Assembly: GCF_000002985.6 (NCBI RefSeq) | Contig: NC_003283.11 | Coordinates: 434,001 to 498,000, forward strand | Direction: 5' to 3' | DNA from: Caenorhabditis elegans | Taxonomy: Eukaryota; Nematoda; Chromadorea; Rhabditida; Rhabditidae | DNA: 64,000 bases | Part shown: piece after piece, positions 1-10,892 of the stretch | How the letters are laid out: every line of letters starts with the position of its first letter | Numbering within the stretch: position 1 is the stretch's first letter | Notes under the pieces: generated by a model | Told to the model about the DNA's origin: nothing | The model's input: the letters and a program-made list of their open reading frames with translations, nothing else | Databases searched by the model: none | Made by a program: the position numbers and the translations under genes

Positions 1-197
1 TAAAATGCAATGATCTCATTCAAATTGCCAATGCGCATTTCTTCTCAGCTAGCCATCTACATACTCGGACGGGCTATCATGACCAAGATATCTCTTGCAG
101 TTTTGATCGACTCCTCCCACTTTTTATCTTGAGATCATGAAAAAAGTATGGCGTTCCTTCCCGGTTAGTTATTCTTCCGCGAAAGTTGATTTGCAGA

Positions 198-2726
198 ATG
201 AATCTCGCGGATTACATGCGGTCAGGCTTACTATTTCTAGTATTGATTGCAGAAAGTTTGGTGGAAGCGTGTTTTGCAACTTCTCCGGGAACCGGACCAG
301 TTGCGAGCAGTACAGCTCAACCTCTGAGTAAGTGGCTCAATTTTGAGAGTTTGAAAATGACCTGCATTATGTCGGCTGCGAAAAATTTAAATTTACTCTA
401 ATGGTACTGCAACGCAACCAAGAAGTTTCAATGCAAAATCATTAGATTTGATAATATTTTTATCCTTTTGAATTCTTTATCTATGTATGATGTAAATCTT
501 CCGTAAACGGGCAATAAAACTAATTGCCTTTTTTGTTCGGTTTTCTGCTGCTAGCATGTTTAGAAATCAAAGACTAAATCCCACACATAATAAAATTTTT
601 AGGAACATGCTCCCCCACAACTCTAACCTATGGAACTGCAAACGGTCAGTCGGTAGCTGTCACCCCAACCAAGTATGAAACTTTTTTCAAACTTTCTATA
701 AAGATTCTGAACTGTCTTTAGTCTGGTTTCCACACCAATCGCTGGCACTTCCGACTCAATATCCACAATGCAGATCGGGTGCTCGGCAAGTCCCGGTAAC
801 AACGTAGCAATGCACATCGATCAATTCGACCCACTAGAAAACCAAGCATCACCTCAGCCAGCATCCGTCACAGTCAACGCAGAATGTAGTAGTGTAGATA
901 TGCAATGGTACTACGTTACAGTCTTCCAAGGCCAGACTATCAGAAGACTCATGACTACGATAACATGCCTACAGGCACCAAATGTACCAGTGGATCCAGT
1001 TAGAACGTGCTCCCCAACTGCTCTTGTCTATGGAGTTGGGGATAATCAGCTAAATCTTGCAGTGATGTATACCGAGTAAGATTTTTTCGACGGCTCCCAT
1101 AACTTTCAAAATCAAACTATTCCAGTTACCTGGCTACTCCAATCATTGGAACAAGCGACACCACTTCAACTATGAAAGTTAGATGTTCTGCAATAGCCGA
1201 TTATCATGCAATCATGACGATTAATGACTATACACCAACAGAAAATGATGTGGTCCCACCACCGCAAACAGTTACAATCAACGCAGAATGCAGTAGTGTG
1301 GATATGGTATGGTACTACGTAACAACCATCGGAGGTCAAACTATCAGTAGAAGCATGAATTCGATAACATGCACGCAGGCTGAAAATCCTTGCTTGCCGA
1401 CTTCGATAACGTATGGAGTAGGAGATAATCAAATTCCTGAAATAATGATTGATGTTGGATATTCTGAGTAAGTCGAAGTACAAATACCATTTTATTCTGT
1501 CGCTTTAATTGCTTTGTTTCCAGTTACGCGACCACGCTTGTTGCCGGCTCTACCGACACCACATCAACGATGAAAATCAGTTGTTCAGCTATAGCTGGAT
1601 ACATTACCAACATGGATGTTAATAATGGTTTGGGACCTGCTGAAAATGATGTGGTACCACCACCACAGACAGTCGCCATCAACGCGGAATGCAGCAGTGT
1701 AGACTCTATTTGGAACTATGTTACGGTTGTTGCAGGTCAAACTGTTAAGGTGCCAATGACTTCGGCCACTTGTCAACAGATTAAAGATCCGAGCGGACCT
1801 GTGACGAGATCGTGCTCTCCGACGGCACTCACCTATGGGATGGGAGACGGGATGAATCCTGAAGTGCAGATTGGTGTGACTTATACAGAGTGAGTAGCGG
1901 AATAGGTCTCATCCGAGCCGGGGACTGTGGCCTATAATCCAGTCGCGGATTGTCCCACTTTCCAGTTGAGGCTTGGAGTTATATGGGGTTATATGGTTCA
2001 TCGCAACCTTCGAGAATCATTTAAAAATTTTCAGCTTTATGACAACCGCAACACCTGGCACAATGGATTCAGTGTCCACCATGAAAATCACTTGCTCCGG
2101 AATCGCCGGTTACAATGTGCAAATGGAGCTCGACGGAAACACGACCCCGCTAGAAAATGCAGGGAATCCCCCTCCACAAACGGTCACAATTAACGCCGTC
2201 TGCAATAGTGCAGATATGATTTGGAAATATGTTTCCAATGTTGGAGGAGTTCCCACCTCGTTGGACATCACCACCGTAACATGTGCTCAGATCCCGAATA
2301 GAGTTGAAAGGCAATGTTCTCCTACTGCAGTTACGCTGGGAATTGGGGATGGTCTCACACCACAGAGATTCATCGATGTCACCTATTCGGAGTGAGTTTA
2401 AGTTAAAAGAAGGAAGATTGAATGACAGTAATTAAAAGTCTAACTTTTTCTTCAGTTTCGCATCAACTCCAATCACTGGCTCCCTGGAAACAACTTCAAC
2501 AATGAAAATCACTTGTACCGCAATGCCCGGCTACAATGTTTTGATGCAACTTAATTCCAATCCGAATTCCACTCCCGTGGAAAATATGGGAGGGTTACCG
2601 CAATCAGTAACCATAACTTTGACCTGTAACAGTGCTGACATGATCTGGAATTATGTCGTCGAGTTTATGGGTGCTCCCTTTCCAAGAGCAATTACATCAA
2701 TGGCGTGTGTGCAGCAGTCAAACTAA
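198..2726 (+). CDS. Secreted protein with tandem C6 domains
   Basis: Seven exons fit one open frame of about 629 residues: 198-327, 603-672, 722-1075, 1126-1467, 1524-1889, 2035-2391 and 2456-2726. Every junction has GT/AG signals and a consistent phase. The first 25-27 residues form a hydrophobic signal peptide, and the ATG lies two bases after a TTTGCAG acceptor-like site. The rest is five repeats of about 115 residues: a CSPTALxYG start, then STMKxxCSAxxGY, then QTVTINAECSSVDM and a TC near the end. This is the nematode C6 domain, presumed extracellular with paired cysteines and of unknown function. Each internal intron sits at the same point of the repeat in phase 2, so repeat exons can be duplicated without frameshift. 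The last repeat stops after its TC motif. Intron 5 carries a repeat fragment. Family assignment is firm; role is unknown. Confidence 0.85.
1907..1970 (-). repeat. Fragment of tRNA-headed SINE-like repeat
   Basis: This piece of intron 5 of the C6 gene matches the middle of the two longer copies at 21850-22017 and 23691-23882. The shared core reads GGGACTGTGGCC, ATAATCCAGTCG, GGATTG and CCACTT. The tRNA-like end is missing here. Confidence 0.6.
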
Positions 2727-2781
2727 TTTGTTTCATTTTTTGTTATTGTTTTAATTTTGATATATTTCTAATAATTGTTTT

Positions 2782-2787
2782 AATAAA
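2782..2787 (+). terminator. Poly(A) signal of the C6 gene
   Basis: AATAAA occurs 55 bases after the C6 gene stop codon in AT-rich 3' sequence. This is the usual nematode cleavage signal. Confidence 0.6.
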
Positions 2788-2789
2788 AT

Positions 2790-3575
2790 TTAATTAATTT
2801 TGAGAAAATGAGAAATCTCAAATACTTCCATGTTAGGCAAAAAATAATATTGTCAGAAAAAGAAAAACTGATTATAAAAAATGCTCATAAATTTTGCCTC
2901 AGCTGAACAAAAAATCCGAAAAAATATATGGCCAGTTGTATTGAGGGAATCCTTATTCATTAGTCGATTATCAGATTTTATTTTCAAATTAATATCTTGT
3001 TAATAAAATCTAAATTACACACAGTTTTATAACAAAAATCTGAAAATGTTGATAGTATGGTACCGTTTCTATATCCAAACCAACAATAAGTTTAAGTGTT
3101 TACAGAGGGATGTTTACTTATGTTTTTGTTTACATAAAAAGGAGGTTCAAATTTGACAAACAACGATCAGGGAAATTAATTTGAGCAGGAAATGTTTTCT
3201 ATATTAATTAAAGTTGGAATATCTATTCGCAAAATTTTGATAATTCTGGTAGGCTAGTTGAAACGACAATAAATTTTCTGTGAAAACTTTTGGCAGGGAA
3301 TTCACATTTCCTGAGAAAAAAATCTTACTGGGACAATAAATTTTTAATAAATGAATTTTTGTGGGAAATTCAAACTTTGTTGGAAAATTCAAATGTTTTG
3401 TGTAAATATTTTGGTGGGAGGTTAAATTTTTCTGGGAGAAAACTTTTGACTGAAAATACTAATTTTTTTGAGATAAAAAATTGGCGAAAAAAAAACAACT
3501 TCTCTGAGGAATTTTTTTGCGGGAAATTAAAATCTTCTGATATGATACAGGAGTTCAAATTTTATTCAGCTAAAA
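2790..3575. repeat. AT-rich spacer with degenerate GGGAAATT-type repeat
   Basis: No gene is seen. From about 3230 to 3560 the sequence is a loose tandem series of roughly 35-45-base units containing GGGAAATTCAAA and TTTTCTGAGAAAA. The same family recurs in reverse at 26480-26730, 45790-46170, 48240-48720, 51240-51640 and 59760-60240. Open frames here are by-products of the period. Confidence 0.55.
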
Positions 3576-6500
3576 TCAACATTTTTCTTTAATTTCTCTC
3601 TCCGAGCTATTCCGTTCCTGCTCCAACCACGTCTCCGTCGTCATTTTCCGTTCCATTTTATTCGTTGAGTTTACCACTTTGAAAAACACGATTGTGGAGC
3701 AAACTGCCAAAATAGGTAGACCAAATGTGTAAATGTAAAGTGGAATAGTTGGGCTGAAGAAGAAGATAATGACGCATGCAGCCGCCTGGTACATTCTCGA
3801 GACGGAGAATGACTGGGCGCGTCGGGAGGGCATCACCAGGGCGCAGATCACTGATCGGACTCCATTGAAGCAACAATCACTGGTGCCGGCGAGGAATGCA
3901 ATGAGGAAGATCAGAGGATATCTGAAATTTAAAAATTTGGAGTTTTTTTCCACAAACATGTAGGTGCAAAAGTGCCTAAATGCACCGCACTGAATTGACA
4001 ACGATGAATGTGAATTCCCAACAAATTCACAAATTCCCAAACTACAGTAACCCTTCAGAAATCCTACCATAACCCTACAGTACCACTACAGTACCACTAC
4101 AGTATCACCTACCAAGCCCCAACTCCAATCTCCAAAACTCCCAATCAAAACGAAAGCTCAAAAAATCTACACAGGCGTAGGTAGGCACGCACGCCTAAAT
4201 TTCGAATAAATTCAAAATTTTCTCAATTGCTGACATCACGGTTGTGTAAATAATTACCTTCTCTCAGCGTGATGGTCAGTAGGTGGACAGTTTGGATAAA
4301 CAGGTCGGTCTAGTAAATACTTGAAATGTGGGGACAACAAGAAAATCCCCATATAAAAAAGATTTGAGCTATAGAAATTTTATCAGCTTCCTAAGCCAAA
4401 ATGAAGTTCACCACCTGCCTCCTCCAAATTTTCGCGATTATTTTTCTGATTGCAGTCATTTCAGCTGAGGTTTTTTTTCATTTTTAAGTGGATTTTTAAG
4501 TTTATAGAATTTCAGCCAATAGTTCGTGAAAAACGTGGGCTCCGGGAAGACATTCGAAAAATCAAGGACTCGGCTCTGCCAGGTTTCGGCGACGCCGCTG
4601 GACGTGCTCTAGGTGGGCGAGCAGGAAATGCTAAAATTCGACGTGGTTAATTTACTTTTTCTTTTGAGATTTTGAAAATGTCATCGAATTTTATTTTTCT
4701 ATATACTCCATATGAATAAAATCTTTGTAAAGTTGTGTTTCTTCTTTCGAAAAAAATTAACCAAAATGATTATATTTTCTCATTTTTCTATCTGACTATA
4801 TTTTCCTTTTCAATTATTCAATTAAAATTTTCATAGTACGCCTTCCACGGACATCCACACTAATCCAGCCCTAAATGCCCTCTAAACTGCCGCCGACTCT
4901 TCGCGGGTTCCGCCGTAAGGCAATCGTGTGGGACGGGCACGTGGTGTCGTGTCTCAATTCGGTTTGATCTACGTAGATCTACAAAAAATGCGGGAGAAGA
5001 GACGCAGAGTTCTCAACTGATTTGGTATGGTTAAAAACGTGCTGATGTCACATAATTTGGGGCAAAAAATTCCCCCATTTTTTGTATTCCAAAATTTTGA
5101 TTTTTGAACATTTTACGGGAATGTTATTTATTCAAATTTTTATAAACAGTTCGCATTTTTCTCTGAACGACACGGCCGAGAAGATTTGCATTTTTTCTGA
5201 TGTTAGGTCAGAAAAACTATGCGACAGCATGAAAAGTTCAAAATTTTGTACCAACCGACTTATAAAATACCACCTGATGATTTTTAGGGATAGAAAAATC
5301 CTTCCGCGCAAACTTACGACTGATAGAACCAAATGGGTTCCCCCGACGTTGGTCTCATAGGTGCCTCCATTGGAGTTGAAGCATGGAGCAGAGCACAATA
5401 AACCGTCAGTATTACCGATCCTATCACCATAGTCGGCTTCAATCCAAATCCTTGAATTCTTTTGCTCAACTCGGAAACAATCATTCCCACTGAAACTTTG
5501 TAACTATTTTTTGTTGTCAAAAAATTTTCAAAAGTTAACTCACTCAAAACCTCGCCAACCCCTGCACCAAGGCCATATACCGCTGGAATGTAGGTCATTC
5601 TGAAGTTATTTTGATTGAAGTGCATAGAAGTTGGAATGATGGACATGAAGCAAGAGGCGTTGAAGCCGCATAGTAAGCAAAGAGGGACGATTTGAAGGAT
5701 TTTTGGAGAGATGAGAGTCGAGCAGGTTAGTTCTGGAATAGCTGCGTGGTTATGTAGTGCTCAAGGTAACTAACTGAGAGTTTTGATGACGCTCCCATCC
5801 TTTTTAGAACTTTCTATGCAATTTTCGACATCTTCCGATGGAAGTAGGCACACAATAATCACTGCTAAAATTGACACGGCGATGAGGACAAGGGAGAGGA
5901 GACGACTGAAAAAATTGTATGGCATAATCACTCCGCAAATCAACTTCGCCTTCTGGAGTCCTTCGTCAATTTTCTTGCGATGAGTGACAGAAAATTGACA
6001 GACTGCTACAGAAAGTTAAAAAAGGTGCGACAGAAAGTTAGCAACTTTCAGCAGAAAATTGACAGTGTTCGACATAAAGTTGCCAGTATGAGCCAGAACG
6101 TTGTTAGAGTGCGCCAGAAAATTGGTAATTTGCAACAGAAAGCTGGCTATGTGCAATAGAAAGTTGGTAGTTTGCGACTAAAAATCAGCAGAGTGCGACA
6201 GAAAGTTGCCAGTGTGCAGCAGAAAGTTGACAGACTGCTACAGAATGGTGGCAGTGTGCGCCAGAAATCTGAATCTATGTATCAAACACGACCTTCCATG
6301 TAAGCACTAGAACACCTACAGACCTGCGTAAAAGACTTAACTCCTACATTTCAAAGTCATCGAACACTCTTCCACCAGAATGTTCCACTATATCCGTTGA
6401 GTTTTTCAAATTTTCAAAGCCTCTATCTTCACTAATCCAGGTCATTCCGCCCAAAATCATGGCTCCCAGTATCAGGCTACCACACCCAATTGCCCATTGT

Positions 6501-7023
6501 AAAGAAACATTCGACTCGATGGATCTTCTTGTCGAGTGGGATGTCAGGTAGGTTGTACATCCAAGGTTGAAGACGAGAAAATTCAAATTTTAAAAATAAA
6601 GTTGCGTAACAAACTGACAGGCCTTTCCAACTCCCAAAACCACCGTTGAAAAATAGTGATAGTAAGAGTTGATGAACAAAAATCCGAATGGAAATGCGGC
6701 GAAACAAAATGATGATATTACGAGGAGAATTTTCGGAGTCCAAATGTTCAACAATGACGGGGTAAACAGAGAAGTGGTCAGAAATGAACCGTAAATTACT
6801 GCTTGGCTGAAAATTTGGGCTTTGATAGAAATAGTCCACATTTGAATGCTCACCCATAATACCCCGCATAGGGGTCAATTCTATCAGGTTCCCTCTCATG
6901 AACAGAGTGAATAACAGACTCCAAAATGAAGGCTTCTGCATCAAATGCAGTATTCATGCAGAGTTGTGCGAAGCCTAACATAGCAGCACATAGTAGCTCA
7001 AATTTCGGAATTGGTGACAACAT
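3576..7023 (-). CDS. UNC-93-like membrane protein, possibly damaged
   Basis: UNC-93 family multi-pass protein; the founding C. elegans member regulates a two-pore potassium channel in muscle. Exons on the minus strand: 7023-6854, 6806 to about 6610, about 6574-6348, about 5996-5775, 5732-5544, 5489-5318, 3921-3576. The start gives FDAEAFILESVIHS. Later come AVIYGSF, VVLGVGKA, SHSTRRSIESNVSLQW, LLPSEDVENC and YGLGAGVGEV, then the last membrane segments and a charged tail ending REIKEKC. The last four exons join in perfect phase. The junction between exons 2 and 3 (about 6575-6610) lacks an AG acceptor in the right place: the site reads TTCAAC where TTTCAG is expected. The exon 3 to 4 join is also unclear and spans a minisatellite. 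It may be a pseudogene, use an odd splice, or carry a sequence error. An upstream exon is possible. Confidence 0.75.
4352..4357 (+). promoter_or_regulatory. TATA-like box before the nested peptide gene
   Basis: TATAAA lies 44 bases upstream of the ATG at 4401, with little room for a long 5' UTR. It supports an independent promoter inside the host intron. Confidence 0.45.
4401..4650 (+). CDS. Small secreted peptide precursor, nested in an intron
   Basis: Two exons, 4401-4469 and 4516-4650, encode 67 residues. The split is GAG/GTTTTT and TTTCAG in phase 0. Residues 1-22 are a clear signal peptide (hydrophobic core FAIIFLIAVISA). Next come EPIVREKR, ending in a dibasic KR processing site, then a basic, glycine- and alanine-rich tail with GFGDAAGRALGGRAG and the end KIRRG. 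A TATA-like box lies 44 bases upstream and AATAAA at 4715. The gene sits on the opposite strand within the 1.4-kb intron of the UNC-93-like gene. The layout suits a neuropeptide-like or antimicrobial peptide precursor, but I recognise no family. That the gene is real is well supported; its function is inferred only. Confidence 0.7.
4715..4720 (+). terminator. Poly(A) signal of the nested peptide gene
   Basis: AATAAA occurs 65 bases after the stop codon of the small secreted peptide gene. Confidence 0.55.
4937..5090. mobile_element. Truncated copy of CACGTGGTGTC palindromic MITE
   Basis: Starts GCACGTGGTGTC and continues with TTTGATCTACGTAGATC, AAAAATGCGGGAGAAGAGAC and TTCTCAACTGATTTGG. This matches the copy at 8161-8353 almost base for base, in the same orientation. 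The right inverted end is missing. It lies in the large intron of the UNC-93-like gene. Confidence 0.7.
5990..6290. repeat. Minisatellite of about 23-bp units
   Basis: About a dozen imperfect copies of a unit like GCGACAGAAAGTTGCCAGTGT run head to tail. Variation is mainly in the last third of the unit. It fills an intron-like stretch between two coding pieces of the UNC-93-like gene, and its edge makes that splice junction hard to place. Confidence 0.8.
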
Positions 7024-7270
7024 TTGGAATGAAGCGAGTGGGAAACGAGAATAGTTATTTCGACTTCGCTGAACTTCATATGTGTAGTCGAACTTTTTTG
7101 CATAATTGACTTGTGGTATGAAGAATTGTGATGATGATAGTAGGGGAACACAATCGATGTGCAGGGGTACTATGGGATTACTGTAGAATAATTGAGATTA
7201 CTGTATTTACGTGAAATTTAGTTTTGGGGTTGGTCAGGGGAAACACGTGGTGTCAGACTGTCCCATCGCT

Positions 7271-7772
7271 CCACTGCACATAAAAATGGCGGGAAAGTTT
7301 TTTTTTTCAATTTTCGTGACGTCACACCCTATTTCGAATAATTATTTTTCAATTTAGCACCCGATTTTCGGAAAATCTGATAATTGTTTTGTTCAGTTTT
7401 TTGTCAATTCAGAAAATTGACAAAAAAAACAATTCTAAAAGTTTTCAAATTATTTTTTTCAAAAAAATTCTAGAAGTTTCCTTTTTTTGTAGAACACTCT
7501 GAATTTCCCGCCAAAATTTTTTTGTTCAGAAAAATGTTTTAATTTCCTGCCATGGTCTCGCAGCGATAAGAAGGCGAGGTTAATTAAGTCCCGCCCATAA
7601 AATGGTCAACAGTTGCAATTGAAGACGAAAATTAACACAAAAATTTATTCGATAAATGGTAAACATTTCACAAAAATTTTCTCTCAAATTGAAAAACAAT
7701 TATTGGAAATGCGCTGTGACGTCACAAAAATTCAAAAAATATTTTCCCGCCATTTTGTGTGAACTGCAGTTG
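7271..7772. mobile_element. Palindromic MITE, about 500 bp
   Basis: Two inverted arms of about 90 bases, 7271-7360 and about 7685-7772, match as reverse complements. They share CACTGCA, AAAATGGCGGGAAA, GTGACGTCACA and ATTTTTCAATTT. The centre is AT-rich. No coding capacity is seen, so this is a non-autonomous element. It fills most of the spacer between the UNC-93-like gene and the first Srh-like receptor. Confidence 0.7.
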
Positions 7773-7819
7773 TTCAAACTTTTGTGTTACAATAATAATT
7801 CAAATTTATTCTTCAAATA

Positions 7820-9293
7820 CTAATTCCTCAACACAACAAACGTGGCACTGGTTGATGTCTTAGACATATGTTTCGGATTCCATCCAATAATTTTGAATAG
7901 GTAAATCTGATAAGGATCATAAAACAGAAATAAGGCGACTACACAAGCGGTTGGGTGATTTTCAGAGAAAATATCTATGAAATAAGTGATTCCTGGTATG
8001 TAAAGACCAAATATTATAGTGAGATGCAGTACTGTAAAAGGGACACACGAGAAGAATAAAAAGATGAATGCCTGCAATAAAGGGAAGTTTTTCTGCGACC
8101 GACATCTGAGGGGTCGCTATTTACTCTGGCGTTGCAAAGCGAGTCCCGTGAGACGTCGGGCGCACGTGGTGTCAGAGTGTCTCATTTCGGTTTGATCTAC
8201 GTTGATCTACAAAAAATGCGGGAGAAGAGACGCAAAGTTCTCAACTGATTTTGCATGATTAAGAACGTGCTGACGTCACATTTTTTTTGGACGAAAAAAT
8301 CCCGCATTTTTCGTAGATCATACCATAATGGGACAGCCAGACAACACGTGCGGGCGCAAGTTACTAACCTGAAGAATAGTTCTCTGATTGAACTTTTTGT
8401 TCATCCGCCTTGTGGCTTTCGACTCGTTCACCATCCTTTTCGCAAGTAGGAAAAATGCAATTTTCGCGGCAACAAATATCGCTATTCCACACGAGACCCA
8501 ATTTAAAATTGTCAGAATCGATACGAGGTGCTCACTTTGAGACCCACTGTCAAAAACCGCTACGACATTGTCGTCCCAAAGACAGTCCGGGTAGGGTTGA
8601 CCATCCTGGAAGTTGGGGAGCACTTATGTCTTACTTGTGAAACTTTAAGATTACTTGAGAAATTTTAAGCTTTTCTGATGTTTGATCAGGGATGCTCCAA
8701 ATAGCCGTCGGAATCGTCCAGAGTCCAAAAATGACCACTAGCACGTAGATCATGAGCTCGCAGAAAATCCGTAAATGCGACAAATATTGACGGTACATGT
8801 TCATTATCATGAAAATGCGACTGGTGAATAGAATTAGAGCGGACGTGGATGATACTGAAAATTAAAATTCTATCAGTTTTCAGATTATTTTTTTTGAAAA
8901 CTTAAAGTTGAAAGCTCACAAGAATCAACGCATATGTAGATGGTATATAGCAAAACTGGATCCAATACGTTGTTCAGCAAACCGTCGACTCGGATAGTGA
9001 CGGATGGCTGGAAGTCGAAAATGTCGATGAGAAATGAGCCGGAGAGCCATTCACAAGTTATCCTGAAATAAATTATTATAATATTTTTCAGTGAAAAGTC
9101 AGAAAAATCGTACTCCTTACCAAAAGCAGTGCAGGTATACCACCCATTTCAAGTATCCACACTTTTTCGGGGACTTTGTAAGCACACAAAAATGAGCAAA
9201 TGGATAAATGATTCCGGCCAGTAACGCCCAAATTCGTTTCACAACCACATAGATAACAGGATTCTCATTCCAAATTGAATGTGAAATGTTCAT
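7820..9293 (-). CDS. Srh-like chemoreceptor 1
   Basis: Seven-transmembrane receptor of the nematode Str superfamily, expected in sensory cilia. Five exons (9293-9121, 9062-8920, 8854-8655, 8605-8369, 8071-7820) give 334 residues with clean GT/AG junctions. It starts MNISHSIWNENP; membrane segment 1 leads to CVLTKSPKKCGYLKW. Segment 2 follows ITCEWLSGSF, the middle loop has WTIPTAIWSIPDQ, and RRMNKKFNQRTILQ precedes segment 6. The end has ENHPTACVVALFLFYDPYQ, like the HP...PYR close of Srh receptors. The start is chosen by alignment with the two neighbouring copies. Intron 4 hosts the MITE at 8161-8353. This is the most divergent of the three tandem copies. The receptor class is firm; the exact subfamily is less so. 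Confidence 0.85.
8161..8353. mobile_element. Palindromic MITE inside intron 4 of receptor 1
   Basis: Left end CGCACGTGGTGTCAGAG and right end reading inwards CGCACGTGTTGTCTGGC form terminal inverted repeats. The homology continues to TGATCTAC and AAAAATGCGGGA on both sides, giving arms of about 60 bases. It is a full-length relative of the truncated copy at 4937-5090. Confidence 0.75.
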
Positions 9294-9639
9294 GGATTTT
9301 TTAGAGACACTTGTGAGAAACAACAAACAAAAAAGGTGATTTTTGAGTTTTTTGATACTGGAGATTTAGGTTTTCGCATTCTCATGCAAATTAGTTTTCC
9401 TGTCTGATTAACAAAATTTCCCAGAAAACCAGAACACACAAAGTTAGCAGGAATTGTTCCTGGATTATTAAATTGTTCCAATAGAATTATGAAGAAAAAG
9501 TTATAATAGTGACAAACATCACATGTCATGAAAATTGTTGAAAAATTTAACGAGAATAGTATTACTCAATTTTCTTGGAAAATTTATTTGAAAAAAAAAA
9601 AGATTTAACTCAATAACAAAAATAAGTTGATTTTTAGTA
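9294..9639. other. AT-rich spacer, nothing identified
   Basis: Upstream sequence of the first Srh-like receptor. I see no gene, no clear repeat and no strong promoter motif. Confidence 0.5.
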
Positions 9640-10790
9640 TTTGAATGTTTTCCCCTCAAAGTCCACCTACGCCGGTCCCCCAACGGCCCCCCTTACGGCC
9701 CACACTACGGTTCCTCATACAGTCCCCTTAAGGTCCACTTTACAGCCTTTTATGGTCTCCCCCTACAGTTATCTTCCTCCTGTGACTCCCACCAGCCGTC
9801 TAGCCCCCCTGCGGCCTCCTTTGCAACCGATTTTATGATCTTCCTAAAGTCTCCCTACAGTTCAATCCAATGGCCCCTGACTTACTCCCTACTGTCTCCC
9901 CAACGGTCCTCTTTGCGGTCTCCCGAAGGACTTTTATGGCCTTCTCTCTGTGGACCCGTAACGGTCTTCCCTAAGCCCCCACCTTCCATTCGGTCCCTTT
10001 TCCAGCCGATTTTATGGCCCCCTTACGGTCTTCCTCTGGTTCAATTCAATGGCCCCCTGACGTTCTCCCCATTGTCACCTTCATAGGTCCCCTTTGCGTT
10101 CCTCCGACGGTCTTTTACGGCCTCTCTCTGCGGTCCCGTAACGGCCTCTCCTACGCCACCCCCCTACGGTTTTCTCTACAGCCGATTTTATGGCCCCCTT
10201 ACGGTCTCCCTCTGGTTCAATCCTATGCCCTCCTAACGTACTCCCTATTGTAATTCCCAACGGTCCCTATACAGTCCCCTACGATATGTTACGACCTTCT
10301 CTCTGCGGTCCCTTAACGCCCTCCCCCACCCTCCCCCCCACGGTTCTCTTTACAGCCGATTTTATGATCCCCTTACGGTCTCCTTATTGTCACCCCCAAC
10401 GGTCCTCTTTACAGTCCCCCCTACGGTCTGTTACGGCCTTCTTTATGCGGTCGTCTTTACGTCTTCCCCTACGCCCTCCCCCAACGTCTTCCCCTACGCC
10501 CCCTCAACAGCCCACTTTACAACCGATGTTTTGGTCGCCTTTACGGCTCCCTACGGTTTAATCCTATGCCCTCCTAACGTACTCCCTATTGTCACCCCCA
10601 ACGGTCCTCTTTACAGTCTGTTACGGCCTTCTTTATTCGGTCCCCCAACGGTCTCCCCTTCGACCCACCATAAGGTCCCTAATACAGTTCCCTACGATCC
10701 ACTTTACAACCCCTTTTATGGTTCCTCTTCGGCTTCTCTACGGTTGCTCTATGGCATCCCTCCCCTCACACATCAACCTCAAATTTTGTC
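9640..10790. repeat. Pyrimidine-rich tandem array (ACGGTCYCC units)
   Basis: More than 1.1 kb made of units of about 10-12 bases with the core ACGGTCYCC, such as CTACGGTCTCCC. Longer blocks also recur, for example GCCGATTTTATGGCCCCC and CCTAACGTACTCCCTATTG. Several plus-strand open frames here are proline-rich translations of the repeat. The array ends about 100 bases beyond the 3' end of Srh-like receptor 2. A related array sits at the same place by receptor 3. Confidence 0.85.
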
Positions 10791-10892
10791 GGCTGCTCAA
10801 ATTTTCTAATAAAATGTATTTCTTTGAAATCAGAAAAGTCGCTTGGCTATGTAATGAAAAACTTCATTTTTCACAAAAAAAAAACATAGAAA

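Noticed and set aside
3290-3592. Open frame of 100 codons on the plus strand
   Set aside because: It is made of the degenerate GGGAAATTCAAA repeat, with composition and period matching the non-coding arrays elsewhere.
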